Positions 45,001 to 53,351 of a stretch of 64,000 nucleotides of DNA are shown here, in pieces. The DNA comes from Calditrichota bacterium (GTDB lineage Bacteria > CLD3). Below the pieces are notes generated by a model. The model made no database searches. It was not told where the DNA came from and worked only from the letters and a program-made list of their open reading frames with translations. The translations under genes and the position numbers were made by a program. Location of the stretch: positions 101,957 through 165,956 of the forward strand of contig QQUF01000045.1 of the NCBI GenBank assembly GCA_008501735.1, read 5' to 3'. Numbering within the stretch: the first letter of the stretch is position 1; the number at the start of each line of letters is the position of its first letter.

Positions 45001-45595
45001 CTCTGGCAATTTCAACTCCGTTCAAGTAGGCGATGAAAGAATCGTCAAAATCCATAAAAAATAAAGCGAAAGTTATATTTTGTAAATCTGTAACAGTGAA
45101 TTCTTGCCTTAAGTAAACAGAAGTAACTTGCGGAATTACCGTGTTGTCATCTCCGTCTCCATAACCAACACCAGTTTGACCATTTAACCAAGAATTATCA
45201 TTAAAATTAATTTCTTTCCAAGTTACGGGAGGCTCTGAGTTTCCCACAAAATATTTACAATTATCGCCTTCATTGATTACTGTTTCCCAATGATTCGCTC
45301 CTTTAATGTCTTTTCCAGAAGCCCAAAGTAAAAAATATTCTTGCGGATTTAGAGTTTTGGAAGGGAATGTCCATTTTCCCAAATCAGTTGAGTCATCTGA
45401 AATCGAATAGTTTTGCAAATTTATTGGTATACTTCCATAATTAAATAATTCAATCCAATCAGAGGAATCTCCGTCTTCGTCAAAAATCGTTGTTGTGTTC
45501 GATGACATAAATTCATTAATCAAAATGTCTTGAGAAATTGCAAGGCTTGATAAAATGAAAATCAGAGCTTGAACTAAAGTTATTTTTTTTAGCAT
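42062..45595 (-). CDS. CotH kinase-like protein with lamin-tail domains and T9SS sorting domain
   Basis: 1177 residues. Signal peptide to about residue 21, then: lamin-tail domain (LINEFMSSN, WIELFNYGS, about 24-115); galactose-binding-like sandwich (about 120-270); chitobiase-type beta domain (VIRFSLDGTEPTDTS, about 350-440); CotH domain (about 445-800) with KISGGWSRGHSQKSM, NSGNDW and the catalytic-type MLFDTDFGF near residue 705; second lamin-tail domain (VINEINYNSEPN, 925-1050); T9SS domain (QNFPNPFNPTTTINYEL, to LLK). CotH is an atypical protein kinase of spore coats; here the domain would act outside the cell. Its start overlaps folA by 7 bp and its stop overlaps TMEM175. Confidence 0.88.
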   Translation of the reverse strand: MLKKITLVQALIFILSSLAISQDILINEFMSSNTTTIFDEDGDSSDWIELFNYGSIPINLQNYSISDDSTDLGKWTFPSKTLNPQEYFLLWASGKDIKGANHWETVINEGDNCKYFVGNSEPPVTWKEINFNDNSWLNGQTGVGYGDGDDNTVIPQVTSVYLRQEFTVTDLQNITFALFFMDFDDSFIAYLNGVEIARENISGLSPPFNTLSNGGREAEIYNGGLPLVYKLNNFQNLLVQGQNVLSIQVHNASTTSSDLTAIPFLVLGMENSPLVPQGLNPLLSFAIPNLHTNFNLSSGGEFLVISDSNGQIIDSLTFGQVPSNFSFGRFPNADSTFVIFDQPTPETANVNPGYLNFAEVPNFSQPNGFYQNSITVNLNSNSPNSVIRFSLDGTEPTDTSQVYTNPISVLQTTVLRARSFEVGFLPSEVVTKTYFMNVSKTLPVVSISTTPENLWDENFGIYALGPNADPNYPYFNANFWQDWERPAHTEFFDESGNLGFELDCGIKISGGWSRGHSQKSMSIFARSEYGIKEIEYEIFPDSEIKNFNSFMMRNSGNDWNNTMFRDGVMTSLVDDLNIDLQKFRPAVLYLNGQYWGMLNLREKLNADYIFHHHGVSQDSIDLIKNGSEVKAGSINSFNQLENYFETNNFTDSAVYDSASKMIDLLNFTQYQISQIYFDNTDWPGNNSSMWRKRSSDGKWRWMLFDTDFGFSSYTNNTLDFATEPNGPSWPNPPWSTLYLRKLLENSDYQNYFINEFAYLLNKVFVADSMVANINSKKDKIFYEIQNHLSRWNGGSLSQWNSDIQNMIVFANNRNPYVRNHVINKFGLSGTTSNIYFQVAPSEAADLIFNDRAMENGALSGLFFNGAKMKLKLIPKEGYTFVGWTGPTFNDSLEINFTITDNILKYAIFAIDSTTVSDSIVINEINYNSEPNFDTEDWFEVFNSSSETVNLSSWKITDSDTGNVFVFPDSTFLPPQEFLVICRDTTDFVNFNPSVQNFVGEFNFGLSSNGDEIKLYDLFGTLVDSVKFEPDSLWSSEANGTGKTLSLKDPLSDNSLPENWSISLSPFGTPGEINDFPTSIEEKDLTPKKFSLSQNFPNPFNPTTTINYELRVRNYEKSKLTIFNILGETVKEFEIKKQKGTVVWNGTNSLEKPVSSGIYFYRLESQDFKIVKKMVLLK

Positions 45596-46056
45596 TTTTC
45601 AAATTCCACAAAAGTAAAATTAGTGTATTCAATTTTTTCGACTTCTTTCCACTTGGTAAAATCAATTTTGGGAAAGTAAGTATCACCAACAAAACTACCT
45701 TTTATAAAAGATAGGTACATTTTTTCGACCAAATCTTGCTCAAGAGTTTGTTTATAAATTGTTGCTCCACCACAAATGAAAATGTCATTCTCAAACTGTT
45801 TTGCTTCAGTAATCGCGTCTTTTAAACTACTACAAACAGTGGCATTTTCAAAATCAATACCCAAATGACTAACAACGAAATTTCTCGTCGTTTTTGTGTC
45901 TCCACTAAAAATTTGAAAAGATTTTCGCCCAAAGATTACTGATTGGTTTTCTACAATCTTCAGAAAGTGTTCGTATTCTTCTGGGAAATCCCAAGGCAAT
46001 CCATTCCCTGAGCCAATTAAAAAATTTTCATCAAAGGCTGAAATTAATTTTATCAT
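45589..46056 (-). CDS. folA: Dihydrofolate reductase
   Basis: 155 residues. NADPH-dependent reduction of dihydrofolate to tetrahydrofolate. The conserved segments are present: IGSGNGLPWDFPEEYEHFL (with the Trp of the Met20-type loop and the acidic residue in the W-D/E-x-x-x-D/E block), QSVIFGRKSF and the NADPH-binding ICGGATIY. The C-terminal strand region YFPKIDFTKW is also typical. Preceded by a GroES-like gene with a 1 bp gap and overlapping the CotH gene. Confidence 0.93.
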   Translation of the reverse strand: MIKLISAFDENFLIGSGNGLPWDFPEEYEHFLKIVENQSVIFGRKSFQIFSGDTKTTRNFVVSHLGIDFENATVCSSLKDAITEAKQFENDIFICGGATIYKQTLEQDLVEKMYLSFIKGSFVGDTYFPKIDFTKWKEVEKIEYTNFTFVEFEKC

Positions 46057-46057
46057 T

Positions 46058-46435
46058 TTAGTCTAATTCATCAATTTCGTTTGATAAAAGATTATCTCGA
46101 ATAATTGCCAAAATTCCAATTTGTGGAACGATTAGGTATTTTTTGCCTTCAAATTCTATCTCAATTGCCTCTCTTTTAAGGAAAATTGCATAATCTCCAA
46201 TTCTGACTTGAAGCGGAATGTAACGAGGTTCATTTCCAGAATTTGCCCAAGGTTCTGATGAATCATTATTAGGAATTACGTAACCAGGACCAACATTTAC
46301 AATCGTTCCACTTTGCACATTTTCTTTTTCAGAAATTCCCGGAGGAAGGTAAAGCCCTGCATTTGTCTTATTTTTTTCGGAGTCAGGTTCAACTAAAACT
46401 CTATCGCCAATAATTATTATTTCTTTATTCTTCAT
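46058..46435 (-). CDS. GroES-family co-chaperonin-like protein
   Basis: 125 residues, longer than the usual 95. GroES fold: IIIIGDRVLVEPDSEKNKTNAGLYLPPG, then VQSGTIVNVGPG and KYLIVPQIGILAII. An insert of about 25 residues (YVIPNNDSSEPWANSGNEPRY) lies in the middle, in the roof region. The mobile loop is the segment NKTNAGLYLPP. There is no adjacent groEL, so this is probably a second, diverged Cpn10 rather than the main one. It heads a tight operon with folA, CotH and TMEM175. Confidence 0.8.
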   Translation of the reverse strand: MKNKEIIIIGDRVLVEPDSEKNKTNAGLYLPPGISEKENVQSGTIVNVGPGYVIPNNDSSEPWANSGNEPRYIPLQVRIGDYAIFLKREAIEIEFEGKKYLIVPQIGILAIIRDNLLSNEIDELD

Positions 46436-46596
46436 TTTAAACCTATTTTTTGAAGTTAGTTTTTCAAATTTAACAATTTTTTGAACCTCAAAATTGAAAG
46501 ATTTAAAATTTATTTAACAAAACTGACATACAGTCGTCAAAAGTATTTTGCATCTTAGCCAAAACAATAGAAAATCTAAACTTAGGAGAATTTCAA

Positions 46597-47679
46597 ATGT
46601 CTAAAACTTTAGTAATGATTGGAACTCAAAAAGGTGCTTTTCACCTTTGGTCAGATGAGAAACGTGAAAAGTGGGAAGTCGAAGGACCAATTTTAAAAGG
46701 TTGGAAAGTCCAAGATATTGTTCTTGATCAAAGAACAGAACCAACAATGTACGCTTCCGTTGGACATTACGTTTACGGACCAACAGTTCACATCTCTAAG
46801 AATTTGGGCAAAAATTGGGAAGTCGTCGAAAGTTCTCCTCGTTACGAAAAAGATTCTAAGAAAAAGCTAAATGGAATTTGGTGCATTGTTCCTGGTCGTG
46901 AAAGTGAACCCGAGACTATTTTTGCAGGAGTTGACGAAGCAGGACTTTTTGTTTCAAAAGACAAAGGTTACACTTGGGAAGAATTCAAAGGACTTTCAAA
47001 TCACAAAACAAGTAACGAATGGTATCCAGGTTTAGGAGGACTTTGTTGTCATTCAATTGCTCTTGACCCAAAAAATGAAAAAAGAATGTGGGTTGGAATT
47101 TCAGCAGTTGGAACTTTTTATACAGAAGACGGAGGCAAAACTTGGCAAACTCAAAACGAAGGTGTTACAAAAGTCATTGAGTGTAAAGAACATAAAGACA
47201 TTGGATTTTGCGTTCACCACCTTTTAGTTGACTCCAAAAATACAAATCGCCTTTTCCAACAAAATCACAGAGGAGTTTACCGAAGTGATAATGGTGGGAA
47301 ATCTTGGACGAAAATCGAAAACGGACTACCAACAAGTTTTGGCTTTCCAATGGCAATTTCACCGCAAAATTCAGACACACTTTTTGTAATTCCTCTCGAA
47401 AGTGATGAGTACAGAATGACCAAAGACGGAAAATTATCTGTTTATAGAACTACAAACGCAGGCAAAACTTGGGAAGAGAAAACTCAAGGTTTACCAAAGA
47501 ACTCTTTTGTTACAGTTTTGCGTCAATCTTTAAATACTGACAACCACAAGGAAACAGGAGTTTATTTTGGAACTGCAAACGGGCAAATGTTCTGTAGTAA
47601 AGACAATGGCGAAAGTTGGTCACAAATGCCAGGGATTTACCCAAGAATTCTAAGTGTAAACACAGCGATTATCGAATGA
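46597..47679 (+). CDS. BNR/Asp-box repeat propeller protein, cytoplasmic
   Basis: 360 residues without a signal peptide. Asp-box repeats are frequent (SKNLGKNWEVVE, SKDKGYTWEEF, TEDGGKTWQTQ, SDNGGKSWTKIE, TTNAGKTWEEKT, SKDNGESWSQM), giving a six- or seven-bladed propeller of the VPS10/YVTN-like family often labelled exo-alpha-sialidase-like. The sialidase catalytic set is not evident, so enzymatic activity is doubtful. Its stop overlaps the start of a ThiS/MoaD-like gene (ATGA), a pairing I recall from other genomes but cannot verify. Divergent from the GroES-like gene. Confidence 0.82.
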   Translation: MSKTLVMIGTQKGAFHLWSDEKREKWEVEGPILKGWKVQDIVLDQRTEPTMYASVGHYVYGPTVHISKNLGKNWEVVESSPRYEKDSKKKLNGIWCIVPGRESEPETIFAGVDEAGLFVSKDKGYTWEEFKGLSNHKTSNEWYPGLGGLCCHSIALDPKNEKRMWVGISAVGTFYTEDGGKTWQTQNEGVTKVIECKEHKDIGFCVHHLLVDSKNTNRLFQQNHRGVYRSDNGGKSWTKIENGLPTSFGFPMAISPQNSDTLFVIPLESDEYRMTKDGKLSVYRTTNAGKTWEEKTQGLPKNSFVTVLRQSLNTDNHKETGVYFGTANGQMFCSKDNGESWSQMPGIYPRILSVNTAIIE

Positions 47680-47972
47680 AAACTTTAGACAAAAAAATCA
47701 AAATTCCAGTAAAGATTCCTGGGATTCTAACAAACTGTACAAATGGAGCAAAAACTATTTTTGTTTCTGCAAACAAATTGAACGAATGTTTCTCAGAACT
47801 TTATAATAAATTCCCCCTTTTGAAAATGCACATTTTAGATGAAAATGAAAACTTGAGACCTCACATTCTTTTTTTCTACAACCAAGAGAATGTGAGTTGG
47901 CTTGATTCGCTTGAAATTGATTTGAAAGAAGGAGACAAAATTCAAATCATTCAAGCTGTTTCAGGGGGATAA
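47676..47972 (+). CDS. ThiS/MoaD-like ubiquitin-fold sulfur carrier-like protein
   Basis: The track start (47616) overlaps the upstream gene; the ATG at 47676 overlaps its stop by ATGA and gives a 98-residue protein. The beta-grasp pattern is clear: KIKIPVKIPGIL, then KTIFVSANKLNECFSELYNKFP, then IDLKEGDKIQIIQAVSGG, ending in the diglycine that is adenylated and thiocarboxylated in MoaD and ThiS. The C-terminal GDxIxIIxAVSGG is the family signature. No MoaE, MoeB, ThiF or ThiG gene is nearby, so the carrier's activating enzyme and acceptor are unknown. Confidence 0.85.
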   Translation: MKTLDKKIKIPVKIPGILTNCTNGAKTIFVSANKLNECFSELYNKFPLLKMHILDENENLRPHILFFYNQENVSWLDSLEIDLKEGDKIQIIQAVSGG

Positions 47973-47978
47973 ATTTTC

Positions 47979-48656
47979 TTAGCTCTTAATTCTTTTAAGA
48001 GCTTCTCTTTTGCTTAAACCCGAAAGAATTTCCTCGTGAGTTTTTACGAATTCGATAACCCAATTTGAATCTGAGTAAGAGTATTCACGTAATACCCAAC
48101 CGATTGCTTTACGGATAAAAAATTCTTTTTCGTGAGCTAATTTGAGAATAATTTTTGAAAGAAATTCTGTGTTAGTTTCTTCTCTGTGCTTAAGGTGAGC
48201 AAGAATTGAAGCTCTTCTTACCCAAAAATTTTTGGATTCTGACCAAACTTCTAAAGTTTTTTCAAGATTTCTGTTCTTGAGAATTAATGGACTAATTAAT
48301 TTGCTACAAATCCAATCTAGAGTGTCCCAATTCGTAGCTGTAAAAACTAACTTTTCAAAAAATGGAAATGCTTCGAGGGTAATGAATTTCTTATTCGATT
48401 CAGCAACATCAAGTGCAAAGTACATTTCTTCCCTACTCTTTCCTTCCCAAAGTTCTAAAATGATTTTTTGGTATTCTTCTTGGGTTTGAATTTTGAAGTT
48501 CTTTTTAACTTCTTTGAAGATTTGTCTTCTTTTCGGCGAATTAACTCCGTAAAAGAACTGCTCAGTTTTCATATAGGCTTGCATTCTTTTTGCATTTTCG
48601 ATGTCTTGAGCATCTTTAAGCCGAGTTAGCAATTCTTTTACGAAATTATATTTCAT
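47979..48656 (-). CDS. DNA alkylation repair protein, AlkD-like
   Basis: 225 residues of HEAT-like alpha repeats. The motif set of the DNA alkylation repair family is present: YFGVNSPKRRQIFK-type start (FFYGVNSPKRRQIFKE), WEGKSREEMYFALDV, TNWDTLDWICSKLI (the D-x-x-D/W region), VRRASILAHLKHR and FIRKAIGWVLREYS. AlkD removes N3- and N7-alkylpurines without flipping the base. The gene is the last of a four-gene operon headed by an ABC exporter, with 7 bp to the gene before it. Confidence 0.88.
   Translation of the reverse strand: MKYNFVKELLTRLKDAQDIENAKRMQAYMKTEQFFYGVNSPKRRQIFKEVKKNFKIQTQEEYQKIILELWEGKSREEMYFALDVAESNKKFITLEAFPFFEKLVFTATNWDTLDWICSKLISPLILKNRNLEKTLEVWSESKNFWVRRASILAHLKHREETNTEFLSKIILKLAHEKEFFIRKAIGWVLREYSYSDSNWVIEFVKTHEEILSGLSKREALKRIKS
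47981..48012 (+). terminator. Terminator after BNR-ThiS pair
   Basis: A 9 bp perfect stem AGCTCTTAA / TTAAGAGCT with a 5-base loop is followed by TCTCTTTT. It overlaps the 3' end of the convergent AlkD-like gene. Confidence 0.65.
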
Positions 48657-48663
48657 TGGAAAT

Positions 48664-49476
48664 TCATTTTAAAATCACATTACGAATTTCAGTAGTAATT
48701 GCTAAAATTGATTTAATTTCTTTCTGTGAGAAATTATAATTCACAGGTTTGTTAATCAATTTATCAATTTTAGGCAAAGCTTCGTAAATCACTCGAACTT
48801 CTTTTTTATTTTTAATATCTTTATCTAAAGTGTCCAAATGATAAGTCAAATAACGTGAAAAATCTCTATCAGCAATAATATCTTTTGCATTGTCTGAAAA
48901 GTTTTTGTCTAACGATTTTGCCACAATATGCAGCCCTTCAATCCAACCTGATGTCATTGCTAAAACTGCGTCATTTTTCATATCCTCTTCATAAAGTCGT
49001 TCTGAAATTGCATCTTTTAGTTCATAGATTTGATTTTCAACATTTTCCCACTTACCTTCACGAACAGCACTTGTCATTTCAGAATATTTGCTCAAGATTG
49101 TATTTTCAACTCCCAACCTATCGGCATAATCGTGAATATTTGTAGCATATTCTGTGAAAATATTTGTGTTTTTATTTACCACACTTGTCAAAGAACCAGC
49201 AACAGCAAGTCCAAGATTTAATGAAGTTTTATAATCAGAAGTTGAAGTATTTAAAATCGGTTTTGGCATTTCAACAGGAATTCCTAATGAACTAAGTTTA
49301 AAGAGAATTTCAATTTCAACTGATTCAAATATTTTTGCATTTTTAGTAGGGTTTAAACCTAATTCTTCAACTTTTGCTGCATCAGCTGAAATACTTTTTT
49401 TCTTGTCAGAATTACCAGCAACTAAAACTGTGCATAATCCTGCGATTAATAAAATTGATGTATTTTTTAAAAACAT
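48664..49476 (-). CDS. Secreted helical protein of unknown function
   Basis: The track starts at a TTG (49488); I use ATG 49476, with GGAG 6-7 bp upstream, giving 270 residues. Signal peptide MFLKNTSILLIAGLCTVLVAG. The mature protein is mainly alpha-helical: KIFESVEIEILFKLSSLGIPVEM, then NLGLAVAGSLTSVVNKN, then VLAMTSGWIEGLHIVAKSL. This layout recalls a Bacteroidota family of secreted helical proteins of unknown function, but I cannot name it. It lies second after the ABC exporter gene with a 15 bp gap to the gene before and 7 bp to the AlkD-like gene, so is a candidate accessory or substrate protein. Confidence 0.65.
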   Translation of the reverse strand: MFLKNTSILLIAGLCTVLVAGNSDKKKSISADAAKVEELGLNPTKNAKIFESVEIEILFKLSSLGIPVEMPKPILNTSTSDYKTSLNLGLAVAGSLTSVVNKNTNIFTEYATNIHDYADRLGVENTILSKYSEMTSAVREGKWENVENQIYELKDAISERLYEEDMKNDAVLAMTSGWIEGLHIVAKSLDKNFSDNAKDIIADRDFSRYLTYHLDTLDKDIKNKKEVRVIYEALPKIDKLINKPVNYNFSQKEIKSILAITTEIRNVILK

Positions 49477-49491
49477 TTTTTTCTCCAAGGT

Positions 49492-49929
49492 TTACTCTTC
49501 GCCTGTAATATTTACTCTTAAAAATCCACGTCCATTAAAATTAATGAAAATTGTAGAACCATCTAAACAACCATCAATTGTTCCTAAGACAGGATATTCA
49601 GCATACTTCCCAACTTTTCCAGAAGAATAAATTTTCAAATTTAATCTTTGTAAGCCAGGAGGGCTTTTATGTGTTACAACATATTGAGGTCCAATAGTAT
49701 AATTTTCATAACCATTCCAATTTTTCCCACTTGGCTCACACCAACCAGCAGAGTAAAAAAGCCTTTCATCTGTTGCATTTTCAACACAAACATAGTAAAT
49801 GTTTCTATCTTTTTCTTCCTCCTCAACATCTGTTGAATCTCTGTCAGAAGCAATGTTTTGAAAACTCATCATTAACATTGCACTGAAAATTAAAAATAGA
49901 AAGCGATAAGTTTTTTTAAAGACAAACAT
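49492..49929 (-). CDS. Small secreted protein of unknown function
   Basis: 145 residues with a signal sequence (FLFLIFSAMLMMSFQNIAS), an acidic linker (DSTDVEEEEKDRN) and a compact beta-rich domain with three cysteines (YYVCVENATDERLFYSAGWCEPSG, then TIDGCLDGSTIFINF). An odd number of Cys suggests one disulfide plus one free or inter-chain. No family recognised. It follows the ABC exporter gene by 22 bp and precedes the secreted helical protein by 15 bp. Confidence 0.6.
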   Translation of the reverse strand: MFVFKKTYRFLFLIFSAMLMMSFQNIASDRDSTDVEEEEKDRNIYYVCVENATDERLFYSAGWCEPSGKNWNGYENYTIGPQYVVTHKSPPGLQRLNLKIYSSGKVGKYAEYPVLGTIDGCLDGSTIFINFNGRGFLRVNITGEE

Positions 49930-49951
49930 ACTTAAAACCTTAATTTAGTTT

Positions 49952-52900
49952 TCATTTTTGGAGTAATTTAAAGAAATTGATTTGTAAAAATTTAGTAAAA
50001 AAGATTTTATGGTTAAGTATTTTTTTTATTTTCAAAATAAGCATTGTATAAAAAAGGCAGGATAAAATCATAAATATTAGAACTAAAAAATTAAAATAAA
50101 TTGTTTCAATTTCGAAATAAGTCTTACCTATAAGAATTCCTTTGTGTTTAGAATAATAAGGTGCATTAAAAATAACATTTTTAACAACTTTTTCACCACT
50201 TTTAATCTCAAAAATTTTATATGGTATAAATTTCTTCTGCTCCTTTAAAAGGAAAAAATTATTTAAAAAACTTGCATAATTTCCTGTTCCACTCATCACA
50301 GTTTGTTCAATTACTTCATTTTTATAAAGTGAATTTGGGTACTCTACATCTATTTGTGCTTTATTCTTTTTTAGGCTTTTACGTTTTTCCCGAAGCTGTT
50401 CTATTGCACTTACGTCATTACCAACTTCTCTAATTTCTTGAGTTACTTTTTTAATTTCTTCTTTGCTCTTTTGAATTGCAGCATCTCTTGAATTTAAAGT
50501 TGCTTGAGCAACAATTAACGATTCGTGAGCCCATCTTGAAGGAATAAATTGACAAAATTCAGGAATCATTTGGTCAGCATTCAAAAATAGTTGTTTACTC
50601 ATATCTTCAAATTTAATTAATGCACCACCAAGAATGATTTGTGGAATCAAAATTAATGGAATCCAATTAACTGCAGTTTCTGAGGACTTGACAAACGAAG
50701 AGAGTAAAAGCCCAAAAGCTATACCAACAAGTGATGACAAAAACAAATAAACAAAGATTAGTAAAAAATTTCCGTGAATCTCTAATATTAGACTTCCAAT
50801 TGCCATAAAAATAAAAACTTGTACAAAAGAAATCACTGATAAAACTATAAACTTTGCTAAAACATAATCAGGAATTTTTAGCTTAATTTTACTTTCCATA
50901 TTAAAAATCGCAATTTCGCTAACAATATCTCTAACACTGTTTGTTAGTCCAAGAAAAATTGAAAAAACAACACCAATAAAAAAGTAAAGTGAAATCAATT
51001 TGTTTTCATAAAATGAATACTCTTCAACGTCATCAGGTGTGAAATACAAAATGAAAGCAAGTAAAGTTGCAATTAGAATTGGAGCAGAAACAGAAACTCC
51101 TAAATTGCTTTTATTTTGCAATTTGACAAGAAAATTCCTCTTTATAAGCATTTGAAGTTGACTCAAATGTCCTTTTAAAGTTAATCTTGGAACACTTAAA
51201 GTGCCTTCTTTGGAAGAAATATTTTTCGGCTCGGATTTTTCACTTAAACCTGTTGTTTCAATAAATCTTTTTTGCCAAAACTCATTTGAAAATATTCTTT
51301 CACCATTTTCTTTTTTTGCTTCCAGAATTTCAAAAATTTGTTCAGGTTGAGTTGTTCCGCATTCAGGACAAACAGAAGGGTCAGAATCTTTAATTACATC
51401 TTTCATATAATCTAAGCACTCGAAAATTCCACCTGTAAAAACTAATTTTCCACCTTTATCCATAAAAACAATCTTATCAAACATCTGAAAAATCTTTGAA
51501 CCTGGTTGGTGAAGCGAAGCAATTACAATTTTACCCATATCAGAAAGATTTCGTAAAAATGAAACGATTTCTTCTGAATCTTTCGATGAAAGCCCGGAAG
51601 TTGGCTCATCTAAGAAAATTATGTGTGGATCAAAAATTAATTCTTTAGCAATGTTCACGCGTTTCCTTTCTCCACCACTTAAACCTTTTTGTTCAAGACT
51701 ACCAATAATCTCATTTTTTTTATCATAAAGTTTAAGACGCTCCAGAACAATGTCTATCTTCTTTTCTAAAATCTCATCACCTACAAAAGGCTCTCTAAGT
51801 TTAGCAGTAAAATAAAGATTTTGATAAACAGTCAATTCTGACATTAACATATCGTCTTGTGGAACATAGCCGAAAATCGAACGGTAAAATTCAATGTTTT
51901 TTGTAAGCGGTTCATCGTCGTAAAAGATGTAGCCTGAATTTTGAATTTTCGAACCATAAATAAGCTCCAAAATTGTACTCTTCCCAGCTCCACTTGGACC
52001 CAAAATGCAAACCATCTCATTAGATTCAGCAGCAAAAGAGACGTTGTCAATTATTTTTAAATTCTTAATTGAGTAAAATAAATTGTCAACATACATTGTG
52101 TGAAAATCAATCTTTTGAAAACGTATTGAGTCTTTCAAAAAATCAATTATGATTTTATAATCACCTACTGTTAACTCGTCGTGTATCTCTAAAACAGTTT
52201 CAGAATTGATGAGTTGTTTGTTCACAAATGTTTTGTACTGAGCCGCTGTTGCAATTGGCTGAACGGTGTAACGAATGCTTCCGTCTTTTTTCTTGAACTT
52301 TACAATTTTTGCGTGTTGTGGTGCAATGTTATCAGAATTGATTTTTAATAGGCATTTTGAACTGCTTCCAATCAAAACATTTTCAATATCTAAAGTGTAA
52401 GACATTGACCTGTCTTTTAACAGGCTTTTGATGTAATTACCCTTTTGTGTCTCTAAAAATAATTGGAAATTTTCTTTTGTCAATGAAACCAAAGTGCAAT
52501 CAGTAACACAAGTTACATTTGCGGTTCTTACAGAATCTTCAAGCAAAGCTAATTCGCCAAAGAAATCTCCTGCATACAAATTTCCATAGTGAACATATTG
52601 TCCGTCTTCATCTTTTGATGAAACTTTAACTTCACCAGAGACTATGATGTAAAATTTATCAGCGACTTCATTTTGTAAGACAATTTTGGTATCACTTTTA
52701 TAAAATTCTATTTCCATTGAAGAAATCACATCTTCATTTTCAATACTAAATCCAGGAATGTTCAGAACCTTAAAAAAATTGTAAGCTCCGAAAGGAATTC
52801 GATACAAAAAAAGATTGTCTTTAATGTGTTGACTTGATTTAAATAGTTTTTGTAATTCAGATTTATGTATCTTAAAAAAGATTGCCATTTCAGACATTAC

Positions 52901-53203
52901 AATTACTGTATAAGGATATTTTTCTTCAAATTCATTCCAACCACAATGACCGTTTAACTCAATTAATTCACTTACAACTTTACCTTCACTTGAAAGTAAT
53001 AAAGCACTGCCGTGATAAAGAAAAAATAAAAAATCAGATTCTTGTTCAGGTTCACAAACCATTTCGCCAAGAGGAATTTCTACAAATTCGCCTTTTTGCA
53101 TTATTGAATTTAGGTGAAGAGGGGAAATTTTGGCAAAAGCATTATGAGGTTTTAAATTTTTGTAGGAGTTTGAATTAAGCATTGAGCAACTATTTTGATG
53201 CAA
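49952..53203 (-). CDS. cNMP-binding / FHA / ABCG-like ABC exporter fusion
   Basis: 1083 residues. A degenerate cyclic-nucleotide-binding-like domain (about 20-125) is followed by a canonical one (145-255) whose phosphate cassette is GDFFGELALLEDSVRTANV. Next is an FHA-like domain (about 270-355, VLIGSSSKCLLKI, then HAKIV), then an ABC ATPase with Walker A GPSGAGKST (402-410), signature LSGGERKRVNIA (508-519) and Walker B IIFLDEPTSGL. A CPEC motif is at 612-615. An ABC-2 membrane half with about six helices follows from about 680, carrying a charged coiled-coil insert (IQKSKEEIKKVTQEIREVG). FHA domains bind phosphothreonine peptides, so control by phosphorylation and a cyclic nucleotide is likely (inference). 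It heads a four-gene operon, divergent from a PP2C regulator. Confidence 0.85.
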   Translation of the reverse strand: MHQNSCSMLNSNSYKNLKPHNAFAKISPLHLNSIMQKGEFVEIPLGEMVCEPEQESDFLFFLYHGSALLLSSEGKVVSELIELNGHCGWNEFEEKYPYTVIVMSEMAIFFKIHKSELQKLFKSSQHIKDNLFLYRIPFGAYNFFKVLNIPGFSIENEDVISSMEIEFYKSDTKIVLQNEVADKFYIIVSGEVKVSSKDEDGQYVHYGNLYAGDFFGELALLEDSVRTANVTCVTDCTLVSLTKENFQLFLETQKGNYIKSLLKDRSMSYTLDIENVLIGSSSKCLLKINSDNIAPQHAKIVKFKKKDGSIRYTVQPIATAAQYKTFVNKQLINSETVLEIHDELTVGDYKIIIDFLKDSIRFQKIDFHTMYVDNLFYSIKNLKIIDNVSFAAESNEMVCILGPSGAGKSTILELIYGSKIQNSGYIFYDDEPLTKNIEFYRSIFGYVPQDDMLMSELTVYQNLYFTAKLREPFVGDEILEKKIDIVLERLKLYDKKNEIIGSLEQKGLSGGERKRVNIAKELIFDPHIIFLDEPTSGLSSKDSEEIVSFLRNLSDMGKIVIASLHQPGSKIFQMFDKIVFMDKGGKLVFTGGIFECLDYMKDVIKDSDPSVCPECGTTQPEQIFEILEAKKENGERIFSNEFWQKRFIETTGLSEKSEPKNISSKEGTLSVPRLTLKGHLSQLQMLIKRNFLVKLQNKSNLGVSVSAPILIATLLAFILYFTPDDVEEYSFYENKLISLYFFIGVVFSIFLGLTNSVRDIVSEIAIFNMESKIKLKIPDYVLAKFIVLSVISFVQVFIFMAIGSLILEIHGNFLLIFVYLFLSSLVGIAFGLLLSSFVKSSETAVNWIPLILIPQIILGGALIKFEDMSKQLFLNADQMIPEFCQFIPSRWAHESLIVAQATLNSRDAAIQKSKEEIKKVTQEIREVGNDVSAIEQLREKRKSLKKNKAQIDVEYPNSLYKNEVIEQTVMSGTGNYASFLNNFFLLKEQKKFIPYKIFEIKSGEKVVKNVIFNAPYYSKHKGILIGKTYFEIETIYFNFLVLIFMILSCLFYTMLILKIKKILNHKIFFTKFLQINFFKLLQK

Positions 53204-53351
53204 TTTTTATGGAAAAGTGTTTCTAAAAAATCACACAAAATATAATTGTGTTAATTGTTTTTTCAATTTTTTAAATTTTTTATTTTATTTTGAAGCACTT
53301 GAATCGGCTAAATACATTTTTAAATACCACAAAATTGTTAGATTTTTTTGA

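Noticed and set aside
47616-47675. Longer N-terminus for the ThiS-like protein
   Set aside because: It would overlap the BNR gene by 64 bases and adds residues outside the beta-grasp fold; the ATGA-coupled start is normal.
46597-47679. Active sialidase
   Set aside because: Asp-boxes are present but the catalytic Arg triad and Tyr/Glu pair are not evident, and there is no signal peptide.
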